NCBI GenBank assembly: GCA_023395555.1
Contig: JAEWYQ010000019.1
Coordinates: 28,789-92,788, forward strand
From: Bacillota bacterium
GTDB lineage: Bacteria > Bacillota > Clostridia > Lachnospirales > Lachnospiraceae
Reading direction: 5' to 3'
Length of the DNA stretch: 64,000 nucleotides
Shown: positions 44,041 to 53,829 of the stretch, piece by piece
Numbering within the stretch: position 1 is the stretch's first letter
How the letters are laid out: every line of letters begins with the position of its first letter
Notes under the pieces: model-generated
Databases searched by the model: none
The model's input: only the letters and a program-made list of their open reading frames with translations
What the model was told of the DNA's origin: nothing
Made by a program: the position numbers and the translations under genes

Positions 44041-45543
44041 ATGAAAAAGAAAGAAGATCATAACAAGGGCCTGAGCCTGTCCGTGATCTGTGAGCGGGAG
44101 TACCTGGGGGAGAAGCTGGGGCTTCTTATCGGCATAGGGGCATCGGTAATTACATTGCTCCTGTCTCTTCCTTTTATTAAATGGATTGATATTATTCATG
44201 CGGATTCGCTCTATCACAGTATGGGACTTGCAGAGGATGTAATCAGCCGTATGGACTCGGCCTACAGTATTTTTAATCTGCTCTCCTATGTAAAGTACAC
44301 CAAACAGGGGAATATCGGACTATTTACCATGATACTGTTTCTCCTCTTCCTGGCGGCTCTGTACTTTAATGCCGCATTGGTGGTGCGGGTTCTGCTGAGG
44401 AAAAGGAATACAAAGGGAAGCCTGCATCTGTACATAGCCTCGAAGCTGGCGCTGGCCTTTAATATCATTCTAACGCTGACAACCATCGGCTATGTATTCT
44501 TTGCCAACAACAAGATCGGTACACTGGCATTTTGGCTTTCCCCGATTGTTTACCTGCTTCTTATTCTATCTGTCGCCGCCTGCATTGCGGTAACGGTGGT
44601 GGAGAAGGCGGAGAGGGAGATTTACAGGGAATACGGGTTTTTCCATGAATTGAAAAGGAACTGGCTTCTGTTTGTGATGCTGATTCCTGCGGCGATCTAT
44701 CTCCTGATTAATAATTACCTCCCCATGCTGGGCGTGTACTATGCCTTTACCTCCTTCAATTTCCGGGACGGGTTATGGGCCAGCCCCTATGTTGGGATGA
44801 AGAATTTTGAATACCTTCTGAAGGCGGATTTGTTCAAGCTTACGAAGAATACCATCCTCTATAATTTCGCGTTTATCAGTGTGGGCAATGTATTGCAGAT
44901 CATCTTTGCCATTTTCGTAAGCCAGGCCGGTGTGAAATGGTTTAAGAAGACCTCCCAGACGCTGATGTTTATGCCTTATTTTGTCTCCTACGTTATTCTC
45001 AAGGTTCTGGTCTATAACCTGTTTGAGTATAACTCCGGTGTGGTGAACAATGCGCTGATGGCACTGGGGATGCAGAAGCTGGATTTTTATAATACTCCAA
45101 GCTACTGGCCCGTCCTGATCACCGTCTTCTATATTTGGAAGAACCTGGGTTACGGAATGGTCGTCTATCTGGCTACCATCATGGGCATCAGCGAGGAATA
45201 CTATGATGCGGCGAAGGTGGACGGAGCCAGCCTTGTCCAGCAGATACGCTACATCACCCTGCCGCTGATAAAGCCGACCTTCATCATCCTGTTCCTCTTC
45301 TCCCTGGGAAGCATTATGAAGGGACAGTTCGAGCTGTTCTATCAGATGGTGGGTACCAACGGAGTCCTCTATAATGCGACGGATATTTTCGATACCTATG
45401 TGTACCGTATCACAACCACACAACCCTTAAGCATCGGGATCGGTACGGCGGCAGGACTCTACCAGTCCCTGTTCGGCTTCCTTCTGATTATGATAACCAA
45501 CTATGTCGTAAAGAGAAGAAACGCAGATTACGCATTATTCTAA
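44041..45543 (+). CDS. Sugar ABC transporter permease (LplB type) with N-terminal membrane extension
   Basis: A 500-residue permease. The C-terminal 300 residues are the usual CUT1/LplB permease, with KNTILYNF and the EAA loop EEYYDAAKVDGASLVQQIRY that contacts the ATPase. The first ~190 residues add about four more membrane segments (from GLLIGIGASVITLLLSLPF on), which ordinary LplB proteins lack. The frame is open 53 codons further upstream, but GGAGG six bases before ATG 44041 sets the start. The matching ATPase is not encoded here; such systems usually share one ATPase encoded elsewhere. Confidence 0.9.
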   Translation: MKKKEDHNKGLSLSVICEREYLGEKLGLLIGIGASVITLLLSLPFIKWIDIIHADSLYHSMGLAEDVISRMDSAYSIFNLLSYVKYTKQGNIGLFTMILFLLFLAALYFNAALVVRVLLRKRNTKGSLHLYIASKLALAFNIILTLTTIGYVFFANNKIGTLAFWLSPIVYLLLILSVAACIAVTVVEKAEREIYREYGFFHELKRNWLLFVMLIPAAIYLLINNYLPMLGVYYAFTSFNFRDGLWASPYVGMKNFEYLLKADLFKLTKNTILYNFAFISVGNVLQIIFAIFVSQAGVKWFKKTSQTLMFMPYFVSYVILKVLVYNLFEYNSGVVNNALMALGMQKLDFYNTPSYWPVLITVFYIWKNLGYGMVVYLATIMGISEEYYDAAKVDGASLVQQIRYITLPLIKPTFIILFLFSLGSIMKGQFELFYQMVGTNGVLYNATDIFDTYVYRITTTQPLSIGIGTAAGLYQSLFGFLLIMITNYVVKRRNADYALF

Positions 45544-45558
45544 AAGGAGGCTGCCGGG

Positions 45559-46449
45559 ATGAAGATCAGAGATTCAAAATCAACCATGATATTTAAAGCA
45601 ATTGTATATGTAATGCTGACGCTGACAGCGCTCATTTGCGTCTTTCCCTTTATTGTGATTATCTCCGGTTCCTTTACGGATAACTACACAATATTGACCC
45701 AGGGCTACGGAATTCTGCCGAAGAATTTTACACTGGCGGCCTATAAGGCGATTTTCAAAGCGCCCCAGGACATTCTGCAGGCCTATAAGATGACTTTTTA
45801 TTACACCATCGTCGGCACCGGAATTGGCCTGTTCATCATAACCATGACAGCCTATGTCATATCCAGGCCGGAGTTCAAGTACCGCAACCAGATTTCCTTC
45901 ATGATCTATTTCACCAGCATCTTCGGGGGAGGAATGATACCCTGGTATTTGATGTATGCCTCGGTGCTCGGCCTGAAGGGCTCCACCTTTGCCATCTGGT
46001 TTCCGGCGCTGATGAGTCCCTTTCTGGTCATTCTCATGAGAACCTTTATCAAGGGGTCCGTACCCGATGCCATAGCGGAATCGGCAAAGATCGACGGGGC
46101 GGGGCATATGACCATATTTTTAAGGATAGTAATGCCCGTGATCGGGCCGGGGCTTGCCACCGTAGGGCTGTTCCTCGCCATCGGGTATTGGAACGACTGG
46201 TACCGTTCCTCTATGTTCAGTACCAGCAGTAAGACCTGGGAGCTGCAGTTCTATCTCTATGATTTGCTGAACACGACCCAGGCCTTGAAGCAAATGGCCC
46301 AGAATACCAGCATCAGCACGGGAGATCTTCCCAGCGAGTCCCTCAAGCTTGCCATGGCGGTGGTGGCTACGGGCCCGGTGCTCCTGTTCTACCCCTTTGT
46401 TCAGAAGTATTTTGTCTCCGGCATTACGGTGGGGGCAGTGAAAGGCTAA
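45559..46449 (+). CDS. Sugar ABC transporter permease (LplC type)
   Basis: The second permease of the pair, 296 residues, six membrane segments. The EAA loop is DAIAESAKIDGAGHMTIFLR. AAAGGAGG precedes the ATG, and it begins 15 bases after the first permease gene. The pair forms the channel for the binding protein encoded next. Confidence 0.93.
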   Translation: MKIRDSKSTMIFKAIVYVMLTLTALICVFPFIVIISGSFTDNYTILTQGYGILPKNFTLAAYKAIFKAPQDILQAYKMTFYYTIVGTGIGLFIITMTAYVISRPEFKYRNQISFMIYFTSIFGGGMIPWYLMYASVLGLKGSTFAIWFPALMSPFLVILMRTFIKGSVPDAIAESAKIDGAGHMTIFLRIVMPVIGPGLATVGLFLAIGYWNDWYRSSMFSTSSKTWELQFYLYDLLNTTQALKQMAQNTSISTGDLPSESLKLAMAVVATGPVLLFYPFVQKYFVSGITVGAVKG

Positions 46450-46508
46450 TATTAGAGCAGGGTTAGCTGCTTTAGTATAAATTAATTATAATGGTTAGGA
46501 GGATTAGT

Positions 46509-48134
46509 ATGAGAAAGATTCAAAAGTTATTGAGCTTGCTTATGGCAGCAGTCATGGTGTTTTCCCTGGCGGCCTGCAAGCCGGAGGAGAAAACACCTGT
46601 TGACGCCAACAAACCGGGCAAGGCAACGGAGGCGCCGGCTAAGACGGAGGATGGGGCGAAGGAGCCCGCGGGCGCCGAGGAACCTGCAATTGATACTTCC
46701 AAGAGAGCGGATCTTGTATTCTATGTAATGGGAGATGCCCCGAAGGATGAGGAAGCGGTAGAAGAGGCGATTAACAAAATCTTATTGGAAAAAGTAAATG
46801 CAACGGTAGACTTCCAGTTCTCCACCTGGACGGACTGGAGCCAGAAATACAATCTGGAGCTTACCTCCGGTACGGCCGATCTGATCTATGTTGCCAACTG
46901 GAACAATTATGCCACTCTGGCTAACTCCGGTGCCTTTGCGGATCTGGCGGATCTTCTGGCTTACGCGCCCAATATCAGCACCAAGATGGATCAGAGCCTG
47001 TTAGACCAGTGCAGAGTCGGCGGTAAGATGTATGCCGTACCCAATACCTGGCCGGAATTTACTATCAACGGTATCTCCTACAGGGAGGATTTGAGAGCAA
47101 AATATAATCTGCCCGTACCGAATTCCATTGAGAATGTGGAAGCATATTTTGAAGGAATTAAGAAGAACGAGCCTACGCAGGGCATATTGGCTGTTACCAC
47201 CGGCGAGAGCACAGGGCTGCAAATTGCTTTTGACGCGGCCACGATTCTGAACATAAAGTATCCCTGGGTAACCAATAACGCGCTTCCCTACGGCCTGGCA
47301 GCCAATTATGACACGCCTTCCACAGTGTACGATTACTGGAATTCCGATGATTTTGTAGAGGATATGAAGCTGCTGAAGAAATGGGCTGACGCAGGCTACT
47401 GGTCCAGAAGCGCATTATCCGATACCAACGATTCCGAAGCATACAACAACGGTATCTGTGTGGCGGTAGTGGCAGGACAGAACCCGAATAAGAACATTTC
47501 CGCTTCCAACAAATTCATTGAAAATAACCATCCCGAATGGGAGTCCGTATTCCTGGCATACGGAGAGACAACGGGAGTGATCTATCCCGCCCATGCCACC
47601 CAGAATGCTACGGCAATTGTCAATACCTCTCCAAATAAGGAAAGAGCCATAATGGTTCTTGACCTGCTTCTCTATGATAAGGAATTGAATGATCTCGTAG
47701 AGTACGGTATTAAGGGAACCCACTATGATGTGGATGCAGACGGTATTTATCAGAACCTGTCCACGGATTTCCCTTATGAAGGCTTTAACACCTGGGCTCT
47801 GCGTAATAATGATTATAAGCTTCCGCAGTCCACGGATGTTGTTTTAAATGAAATGTTTGCAAAGTACAACGAGCTTGGCGCAAAGACCAAATTCCCCAAT
47901 GTCAACATTTACAGCGGCTTTGCCGAGGACTATACCGGGTATGAGGTGGAAAGAAGCGCGGTCTCCGATGTCATGAGACAGTATCTGGCACCGATCCAGG
48001 CGGGACTGGTTGCCGATGTGGATGCGGCGGTGAAGGAGTTCAGGGAGAAGGTCAATGCGGCCGGACTTGAGACTTGCCGTGAGCAGTTCAAAGCACAGTG
48101 GGCAGCATACTGTGAGGAATACAATTACAAATAA
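46509..48134 (+). CDS. Extracellular solute-binding lipoprotein of the sugar ABC transporter
   Basis: A 541-residue family 1-like binding protein (LplA/YtcQ type). The signal peptide ends in the lipobox LAAC at about residue 21, followed by a Glu/Pro/Ala-rich linker and the two-lobed binding fold (LTSGTADLIYVANWNNYATL). AGGAGG six bases before ATG 46509 decides the start over an earlier in-frame Met. It captures the oligosaccharide for the two permeases upstream. The GH115 gene points to glucuronoxylan fragments, by inference. Confidence 0.92.
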   Translation: MRKIQKLLSLLMAAVMVFSLAACKPEEKTPVDANKPGKATEAPAKTEDGAKEPAGAEEPAIDTSKRADLVFYVMGDAPKDEEAVEEAINKILLEKVNATVDFQFSTWTDWSQKYNLELTSGTADLIYVANWNNYATLANSGAFADLADLLAYAPNISTKMDQSLLDQCRVGGKMYAVPNTWPEFTINGISYREDLRAKYNLPVPNSIENVEAYFEGIKKNEPTQGILAVTTGESTGLQIAFDAATILNIKYPWVTNNALPYGLAANYDTPSTVYDYWNSDDFVEDMKLLKKWADAGYWSRSALSDTNDSEAYNNGICVAVVAGQNPNKNISASNKFIENNHPEWESVFLAYGETTGVIYPAHATQNATAIVNTSPNKERAIMVLDLLLYDKELNDLVEYGIKGTHYDVDADGIYQNLSTDFPYEGFNTWALRNNDYKLPQSTDVVLNEMFAKYNELGAKTKFPNVNIYSGFAEDYTGYEVERSAVSDVMRQYLAPIQAGLVADVDAAVKEFREKVNAAGLETCREQFKAQWAAYCEEYNYK

Positions 48135-48166
48135 GATTGAAATAGTTGTTATTTCAGGAAGTTAGA

Positions 48167-48217
48167 AAATATGCCTTGATCCCGGCTGAAAAGCAGTGGG
48201 CTCGAGGCATATTTTTT
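48167..48217 (+). terminator. Terminator of the sugar ABC operon
   Basis: A 17-base arm (AAATATGCCTTGATCCC) pairs with GGGCTCGAGGCATATTT (one mismatch, one G-T) and is followed by TTT. It lies about 30 bases after the binding-protein stop. Confidence 0.9.
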
Positions 48218-48228
48218 GCCGGATAAAA

Positions 48229-48244
48229 TTAAAAACGTTTATAA
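48229..48244. promoter_or_regulatory. Candidate LacI-type operator 1
   Basis: TTAAAAACGTTTATAA, a near-palindrome centred on CG as in LacI-family operators. It is about 260 bases before the LacI-type gene and resembles the site at 48467. Confidence 0.4.
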
Positions 48245-48437
48245 TAAAATTAAAATAAAATCATATTTTTTAGTGGAAATATTGCAGATCAGTAAAATAG
48301 TGGATTAATATAGTGGATATAGTAAATTAACTTTAGCTCATGAACGGAAAACCTTGAAAAGCACTCAATATTTCTTTGGAATATAAAGGGTTTCATTTTT
48401 CTAAAATGTATATAATGTATTTTATACACAAAATACT

Positions 48438-48482
48438 TGTGTTATAATTGTGCATATGTTATAATGATAAAAACGTTTTATA
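48438..48482 (+). promoter_or_regulatory. Candidate promoter and LacI-type operator of the LacI gene
   Basis: TTGTGT (48438-48443) and TATAAT (48460-48465) with a 16-base spacer. The near-palindrome ATAAAAACGTTTTATA (48467-48482) overlaps the expected transcription start. This arrangement fits autorepression by the regulator encoded 20 bases further on. The rest of the 48218-48437 gap is AT-rich without a gene. Confidence 0.5.
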
Positions 48483-48502
48483 AAGAAAGTGATGAGAGAA
48501 TA

Positions 48503-49516
48503 GTGAAAAAAGCAACAATAAAGGACGTGGCAAAAGAAGCGGGAGTGTCTATATCGACTGTATCCAATGCATTGAACGATTCTCCTCTGGTAAATGAGGA
48601 TACTAAGAACCGGATTCTTCAGGTGGCGGAGAACATAAAATATGTACCTAATATGAATGGTAAGATGCTGAAGGGAAGGAAGAGCATGACCGTCGGATTT
48701 TTTACCTCCAGTGTAAGCGGGCACTATTTTTACGTTCTTGCGGATTCTGTTTCCAAGGAGTTAAGAAGGAGGGATTTCGGGCTGGATATTGTCATCAGCA
48801 AGGATAAGAGGGCATTGCTAAGCAATATTTTAAGCAGGAATTTTGACGGCATCATTGTATTTGATATCGACCGCATAGGGAGCCATGAACTGGAGCTGAT
48901 TATACAGAACCAGATTAAAACAGTCTTTATTGACCGGGAGATACACCAGAGGGATATATCCAGCGTCTTATTCGATTCCTTTCAAGCGGGATATAATCTG
49001 ACCAGATATCTGATTAATCTGGGACATAAGCGCATCTATTTTATTGAAGGAGAGGAGCACACCTACGATAATCTGGAGAGGAAGAAGGGGTATGTGTCCG
49101 CCTTGCAGGAGGCCGGTGCCGACGTTAGGGAAGAATACTTTTTCAAGGGGTTGTTTGAGGAAGGATACACCTATAATGAAATCATCTCCCGATTCCGTCT
49201 GGGAAGTCTGCCCATACCGGATGCCGTCGTTGCCGCCAACGATTATAGCGCCATCGGATGCATCAAAGCCTTCACCCGTCTGGGCTACCGTGTGCCGGAG
49301 GATATCAGTGTGGTAGGCTTTGACGATATCGATGTGGCAAAATATTTTGCCCCTCCCCTGACGACGGTGAGAAATCCCATTGCACGGCAGGGAGTCCGGG
49401 CGGTGGAGATATTGCTGGACATGATGAATCACAACAGTCCGGGTCTTTCGGAGTATCTTCCGGGAGAGATTATTTACCGGGATTCTGCCAGAGCTAAAAT
49501 TGGAAACTTGATGTAA
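48503..49516 (+). CDS. LacI-family transcriptional regulator
   Basis: A 337-residue regulator. The N-terminal HTH is TIKDVAKEAGVSISTVSNAL, the hinge region is KYVPNMNGKMLKG, and the rest is the sugar-binding core (VGFDDIDVAKYFAPPLTTVR near the end). The frame is open 22 codons further upstream, but the domain begins at once after GTG 48503 (protein VKKATIKDV), which I take as the start; the ribosome binding site GATGAGAG is modest. It likely controls the GH115-ABC cluster according to an intracellular sugar. Confidence 0.92.
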   Translation: MKKATIKDVAKEAGVSISTVSNALNDSPLVNEDTKNRILQVAENIKYVPNMNGKMLKGRKSMTVGFFTSSVSGHYFYVLADSVSKELRRRDFGLDIVISKDKRALLSNILSRNFDGIIVFDIDRIGSHELELIIQNQIKTVFIDREIHQRDISSVLFDSFQAGYNLTRYLINLGHKRIYFIEGEEHTYDNLERKKGYVSALQEAGADVREEYFFKGLFEEGYTYNEIISRFRLGSLPIPDAVVAANDYSAIGCIKAFTRLGYRVPEDISVVGFDDIDVAKYFAPPLTTVRNPIARQGVRAVEILLDMMNHNSPGLSEYLPGEIIYRDSARAKIGNLM

Positions 49517-49526
49517 TAATTCGGCC

Positions 49527-49684
49527 GGCAATGTCATCGAGTTAGACGGCTGGCACTCCGCCAAATCACTTTTGCGCTGACCGTCTGAGTGCATCTTGTG
49601 AAGCGGAGCGTTTTGAACGCACGAAGGTAAGGCAAGTAAAAGCGATTTGGCGGAGTGCCAGCCGTCTAACTCGATGACATTGCC
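49527..49684. repeat. 158-bp element with 47-bp inverted repeats
   Basis: Arms 49527-49573 and 49638-49684 are complementary at 46 of 47 positions (they start GGCAATGTCATCGAG). The 64-base centre contains a further small hairpin (GCGTTTTGAACGC). Beyond the arms, AATTC/GAATT also pair. The element lies between the LacI and AraC regulator genes. Its shape fits a MITE-like insertion or a very strong RNA hairpin. No target-site duplication is obvious. Confidence 0.85.
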
Positions 49685-49727
49685 AGTTGAATTGTTACAT
49701 TGGGTTGAGTATGTATGGAGGGAGAAT

Positions 49728-52058
49728 ATGCTGAGAGGGATCTTTCGTTTCAAAACCAGGGACAGAATATTTTATTCCTATCTTTTTTCCTATTTGGTAA
49801 TCGGAGTGCTTCCTATTCTGGTCTCTCTGTTTGCCTATATTAATTATGGCAAGGTGGTTCTGGAGGATATCCATACCTCCCAGTCCTATGCCCTGTCCCA
49901 GCTGAAGTACAGCTTTGATGACAATCTGGAGACGGTTCTGAAGACGGGCAATCTCCTGGCGGAGAACGAGAGGCTGGGAGAATTGATGGATGCCCCTTCT
50001 TTTTCCCGGGACAGCCTGCTGAAGGCCTGGAAACTGAAGGATGAGATCAATACCATGAAGAGCACCATCAATTTCTGCAGCGAGATCTTCGTCTATTTCT
50101 ATGCCAGTGATAATATTGTAACCAGCACAAAACTCTATTCTTCCCAGATTAATTATATTTTTGCCGGCACCTACCAGCTCACAAGAGAGGAGCTTTTAGG
50201 TGCCATTGACACGCCGAACTATTACGGCTATGAGATTATTGAGGATAAGGAAGGGAATAAAACTCTCTTATTTCTTCAGAATGTCTACAGCTATAACTAT
50301 AAGGACAGGATGGCAACCATTGTGACGGTGGTGCCCTGGAAGAACATTGCGGCGAACATCGCTCTCCTGGAGGAAGGTCATGTCTACTGGATTAACCGGG
50401 ATAACCGGATACTGCAGGGCAGTGATGCGGCCTATACGGAGGTGGCTGTAAGCTATGATGAATACAATCATGAGAACCGGCTGATCGAGAAGCATGTGGA
50501 GGGTATTAAATATGTGAACTCCTATATGAAATCGGATTATTTTGATTTCAAATACTGTATCACCATGCCGAAGAGCTATTATTTAAAGGAAATGAACAGT
50601 CTGGTGGGAGGAATCATACTGCAGATTACGGTCATGGCCGCGCTGGCCTTTGTGCTTGCCTGGTATTATTCCGTCAGAAACTATAAGCCCATCTCCAGAC
50701 TCTCCGCCGCTCTGCGTAAGAACAAGAAGGCGGCAAAAGAAATCAATTTCAGCAGTATGGAGAATTATATTGAGAATCTGTATACCGAGAATAGGACACT
50801 GAGCAATTCCTGGGAGCAGGCCAGGGATGCTCTGCTCAACCAGAGAATTACCGGCTATGTGAAGGGATGGAATCGGGATGAGGCTATGGCGGAGGATGTG
50901 ATCGGGGCGGGAACAAAGGTCAGCCTGGAGGCTTCTTATCTTGCCATGGCGGTTACCTATGTAGATATTATGGATTGCAGCCTCTTCAAGGGAATTAAGG
51001 ATTCGGAGAAGGAGAAGACCTTCCAGCTGCTGAAATTTGTCTTTTATAATATCTTTGAGGAGAACATATTCTCAAAATACGCAGGCTTCTTCTGTGAAAT
51101 TGACGGAAGACAGCTGTGTATTCTGAATATCAGTGAGGAGGAGGCAGGGAACGGAAGTCTGGCCTATGATATCCGTAAATGCCTGAATACCTATAAAAGC
51201 CTTTTTAACTTAAAGGTAAATATCGGCTCCAGCAAGCTCCACCGGGGGATAGAAGAGCTTCCCAAAGCATATGAGGAGGCGGTGCTGGTGCTGTCCTTCC
51301 AGGCTTTCTGGGGAGGAGAATTTGAAGCCTTTACCTTCTATGAGGACAGCGGCATGGGATATGATGTGATTGCCGGGAGCGACGGTCAGCTGCTGGAGAA
51401 GCAGAAGAAGCTGTACAATCTCATTATGTCAAGGGAATACTCCCAGGCGGCAGGGTATTTAAACCAGCTGCTGGAGGAGATGTTTCTTAAGGAAATCCCG
51501 TATATGGAGATGAACCGGTGCAGGTTGTCTGCGCTGATTTATATGGTTTATGATGCCTTAAGCGAGATGATTGGAAGAAATGAAAGGGAATTCTTCCGAA
51601 GACTGCGTCCCATGGAGCGTATGCTGAAGATTGATTCCATCGCGTCGGCAAAGCGGATTATGAGAGATCTGTTCCGGGAGATTACGGAGAATGCACAGCG
51701 GTGTCTGGAGAATGAATATCCCTGCTGGGTGCAGGAAATTATAAATTTCGTCAATGAAAATTATGGGGATCCTAACCTCAGCGTGTCCATATTGGCAGAT
51801 AAGCTGAGCATGAATCTGTCCTATGTGGGGCGAACCTTCAAGAACTACACCGGCTGTGGCATTATGGATATGATTCACATCCGCCGGGTGGAGGAGTGCA
51901 AGAGACGGCTGCTGCTGGGCGAGAGTGTCAGAGAGGCGGCAGAGGCCCTGGGCTATCTGGATTCCAAGTCCTTAATCCGTATTTTCAAGAGGTATGAAGG
52001 AATTACACCGGGACAGTATAAGAGCAATTTTGAGAAGCAGATGCTGGAGCTGGCTTAA
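49728..52058 (+). CDS. Membrane-bound AraC-family regulator with extracellular sensor
   Basis: A 776-residue one-component regulator. Membrane segments lie at about residues 18-40 and 300-322, with an extracellular sensor domain between them. The middle is a YesN-like GGDEF-resembling region, and the C-terminal 100 residues are the AraC DNA-binding domain (SILADKLSMNLSYVGRTFKN; VREAAEALGYLDSKSLIRIF; ITPGQYK). The frame runs back into the inverted repeat at 49647, but GGAGGGAGA before ATG 49728 fixes the start. Such regulators answer to extracellular oligosaccharides, often through a binding protein such as the one encoded next. Confidence 0.9.
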   Translation: MLRGIFRFKTRDRIFYSYLFSYLVIGVLPILVSLFAYINYGKVVLEDIHTSQSYALSQLKYSFDDNLETVLKTGNLLAENERLGELMDAPSFSRDSLLKAWKLKDEINTMKSTINFCSEIFVYFYASDNIVTSTKLYSSQINYIFAGTYQLTREELLGAIDTPNYYGYEIIEDKEGNKTLLFLQNVYSYNYKDRMATIVTVVPWKNIAANIALLEEGHVYWINRDNRILQGSDAAYTEVAVSYDEYNHENRLIEKHVEGIKYVNSYMKSDYFDFKYCITMPKSYYLKEMNSLVGGIILQITVMAALAFVLAWYYSVRNYKPISRLSAALRKNKKAAKEINFSSMENYIENLYTENRTLSNSWEQARDALLNQRITGYVKGWNRDEAMAEDVIGAGTKVSLEASYLAMAVTYVDIMDCSLFKGIKDSEKEKTFQLLKFVFYNIFEENIFSKYAGFFCEIDGRQLCILNISEEEAGNGSLAYDIRKCLNTYKSLFNLKVNIGSSKLHRGIEELPKAYEEAVLVLSFQAFWGGEFEAFTFYEDSGMGYDVIAGSDGQLLEKQKKLYNLIMSREYSQAAGYLNQLLEEMFLKEIPYMEMNRCRLSALIYMVYDALSEMIGRNEREFFRRLRPMERMLKIDSIASAKRIMRDLFREITENAQRCLENEYPCWVQEIINFVNENYGDPNLSVSILADKLSMNLSYVGRTFKNYTGCGIMDMIHIRRVEECKRRLLLGESVREAAEALGYLDSKSLIRIFKRYEGITPGQYKSNFEKQMLELA

Positions 52059-52149
52059 AGCAGATGACATAGTGCGGATGCCGGATAGAAAGCCGGGAAA
52101 GGATGAGGAGCGGATGCCGGATGGGGTAAGAGTAAAGAATAGGGGGAAG

Positions 52150-53745
52150 ATGTCCGTAAGAATGTTGAGAAAAGCCGGGAGACAGATTATCTTCATAGGG
52201 TTCCTTCTGGTTGTGACAGGGGCCCTTTTCTGTGGCTGTTCGGCTGCGGGGGAGGATTCCCGGCAGAAGGATGGGGGCGGCGCCCTTATAACCGGCGAGC
52301 CCGTCACTCTGACAGTCTTTGCCGGGATGGACAGTAATCTGGAGGGAATTATCATGGATTACAATGATAATGCTTTTTTTCAGGAGCTGGCGAGAAGAAC
52401 GGGAGTAAACCTGGAATTTGCAGTTCCGGAATTCGGTTCCGAGCACGATGCCTATTATTCCATGATTGCCTCGGATAATTTTCCGGATATCATATCCCAT
52501 AACGGCTATGCCTACCCTGAAGGGCTGGATGCCGCCATTGACGACGGCTATTATCTGGATCTTACCCCCTATCTGGATACCTGTCTGAAGGACTATAATG
52601 CCCTGCGGACCCGGGATTCCTACACGGTAAAATGCACCACCACCGGTTCCGGCAGGGTGGCGGCCTGTTATGATCTGTATTCCAGGGAACAGGGGCCGTG
52701 GATGGGACTTCAGGTGAGAAAGGACTGGCTGGATGAATTGGGACTTCCTCTCCCGGTAACCTATGATGATTGGGAGAACATGCTGACGCTTTTCCGGGAG
52801 AAGAAGGGAGCTTATGCGCCGCTGACACTGGGCAGCAACGGGGCCCTGGAGCATTCCCATGGGCTGAGTGCGGGCTTTGGCGTATATGAGGATTTTATGC
52901 AGATAGAGAACCGGGTTGTCTACGGGCCGGCACAGGAGGGTTGGAAGAAATACCTGAGCCTGATGAACCGGTGGTATAAAAAGGGCCTGATTGATCCTGA
53001 TTTTATGATCAACGGAGAATGGCAGGTGGACAAGACCATGGTGGAAAATGGACAGACTGGAGCCTGGAATGCAATGTATATTATGATGTCCCAATATGAG
53101 AAATCGGATCCGGGCATGGAAGTCGTCCCGGTGGCGCCTCCCGTGATCAGAGAAGGGGACGGGCTGCATATCCGGAGAGAAGACTGCAGCATCGGCAATC
53201 CGGTCACGATCTCTGCCAAATGCCGGAGACCGGAGGTCGCCATGATGCTTTTGAATTATCTCTATACCGAAGAAGGAGCCTTGCTGGCCAATTACGGCAT
53301 TGAAAATGATACCTTCCTTTTCGGTGCTGACGGAAAGCCCCGGGTGACGGAGAAGATATCCAATCATCCAAAGTACAGCATGGGCCAGGCTCAGGCTTTG
53401 TATCTCCTGCCTCCGAACAAGCTGGGAGGACTCTATGACTGGACGAGGGAGCTGGGTGCGGTGCCGGAGAAGGATCTGCTGGCCTATGAGGTGTGGAGTA
53501 AAGGGGACGATGCCTACATGCTCACCAAATTCTTAAGCTATACCGTTGAGGAATCCAGAGAACGGAGCAGAATCGTATCCCATGTCACCCGGTATATGGA
53601 GGACATGGCTGTAAAGTTTATTACCGGAGTGGAGGATATCAATCTGCAATGGGATTCTTATTTGAAGGAACTGCAGGAAATGGAGCTTGACCGTGCGGTG
53701 GAGATCACCCAGCAGGCATTGGACCGTTTCCGTGGGGAACCTTAA
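52150..53745 (+). CDS. Second solute-binding lipoprotein (LplA-like)
   Basis: A 531-residue binding protein of the LplA class. The signal peptide (GRQIIFIGFLLVVTGALF) leads to the lipobox FCGC. The fold resembles the protein at 46509 (SDNFPDIISHNG; WMGLQVRKDWLDELGLPLP; VDKTMVENGQTGAWN). The start is uncertain: ATGs at 52078, 52114, 52150 and 52162 are all in frame; I chose 52150 behind AGGGGGA. No permease follows, so it may feed the permeases at 44041-46449 or act as sensor partner of the AraC protein before it, with which it is closely linked. Confidence 0.87.
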   Translation: MSVRMLRKAGRQIIFIGFLLVVTGALFCGCSAAGEDSRQKDGGGALITGEPVTLTVFAGMDSNLEGIIMDYNDNAFFQELARRTGVNLEFAVPEFGSEHDAYYSMIASDNFPDIISHNGYAYPEGLDAAIDDGYYLDLTPYLDTCLKDYNALRTRDSYTVKCTTTGSGRVAACYDLYSREQGPWMGLQVRKDWLDELGLPLPVTYDDWENMLTLFREKKGAYAPLTLGSNGALEHSHGLSAGFGVYEDFMQIENRVVYGPAQEGWKKYLSLMNRWYKKGLIDPDFMINGEWQVDKTMVENGQTGAWNAMYIMMSQYEKSDPGMEVVPVAPPVIREGDGLHIRREDCSIGNPVTISAKCRRPEVAMMLLNYLYTEEGALLANYGIENDTFLFGADGKPRVTEKISNHPKYSMGQAQALYLLPPNKLGGLYDWTRELGAVPEKDLLAYEVWSKGDDAYMLTKFLSYTVEESRERSRIVSHVTRYMEDMAVKFITGVEDINLQWDSYLKELQEMELDRAVEITQQALDRFRGEP

Positions 53746-53829
53746 GAGGGATATTGACTAATGAGATAAAATACGGCATACTACAGTAACGGATAAAGAA
53801 AGTCCTCTTAGCTGACTGGAGGTGTAAGG

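Noticed and set aside
52003..53367. 454-codon open frame on the minus strand
   Set aside because: It lies opposite the second binding-protein gene and has no family features. The plus-strand protein has a signal peptide, lipobox and conserved fold.
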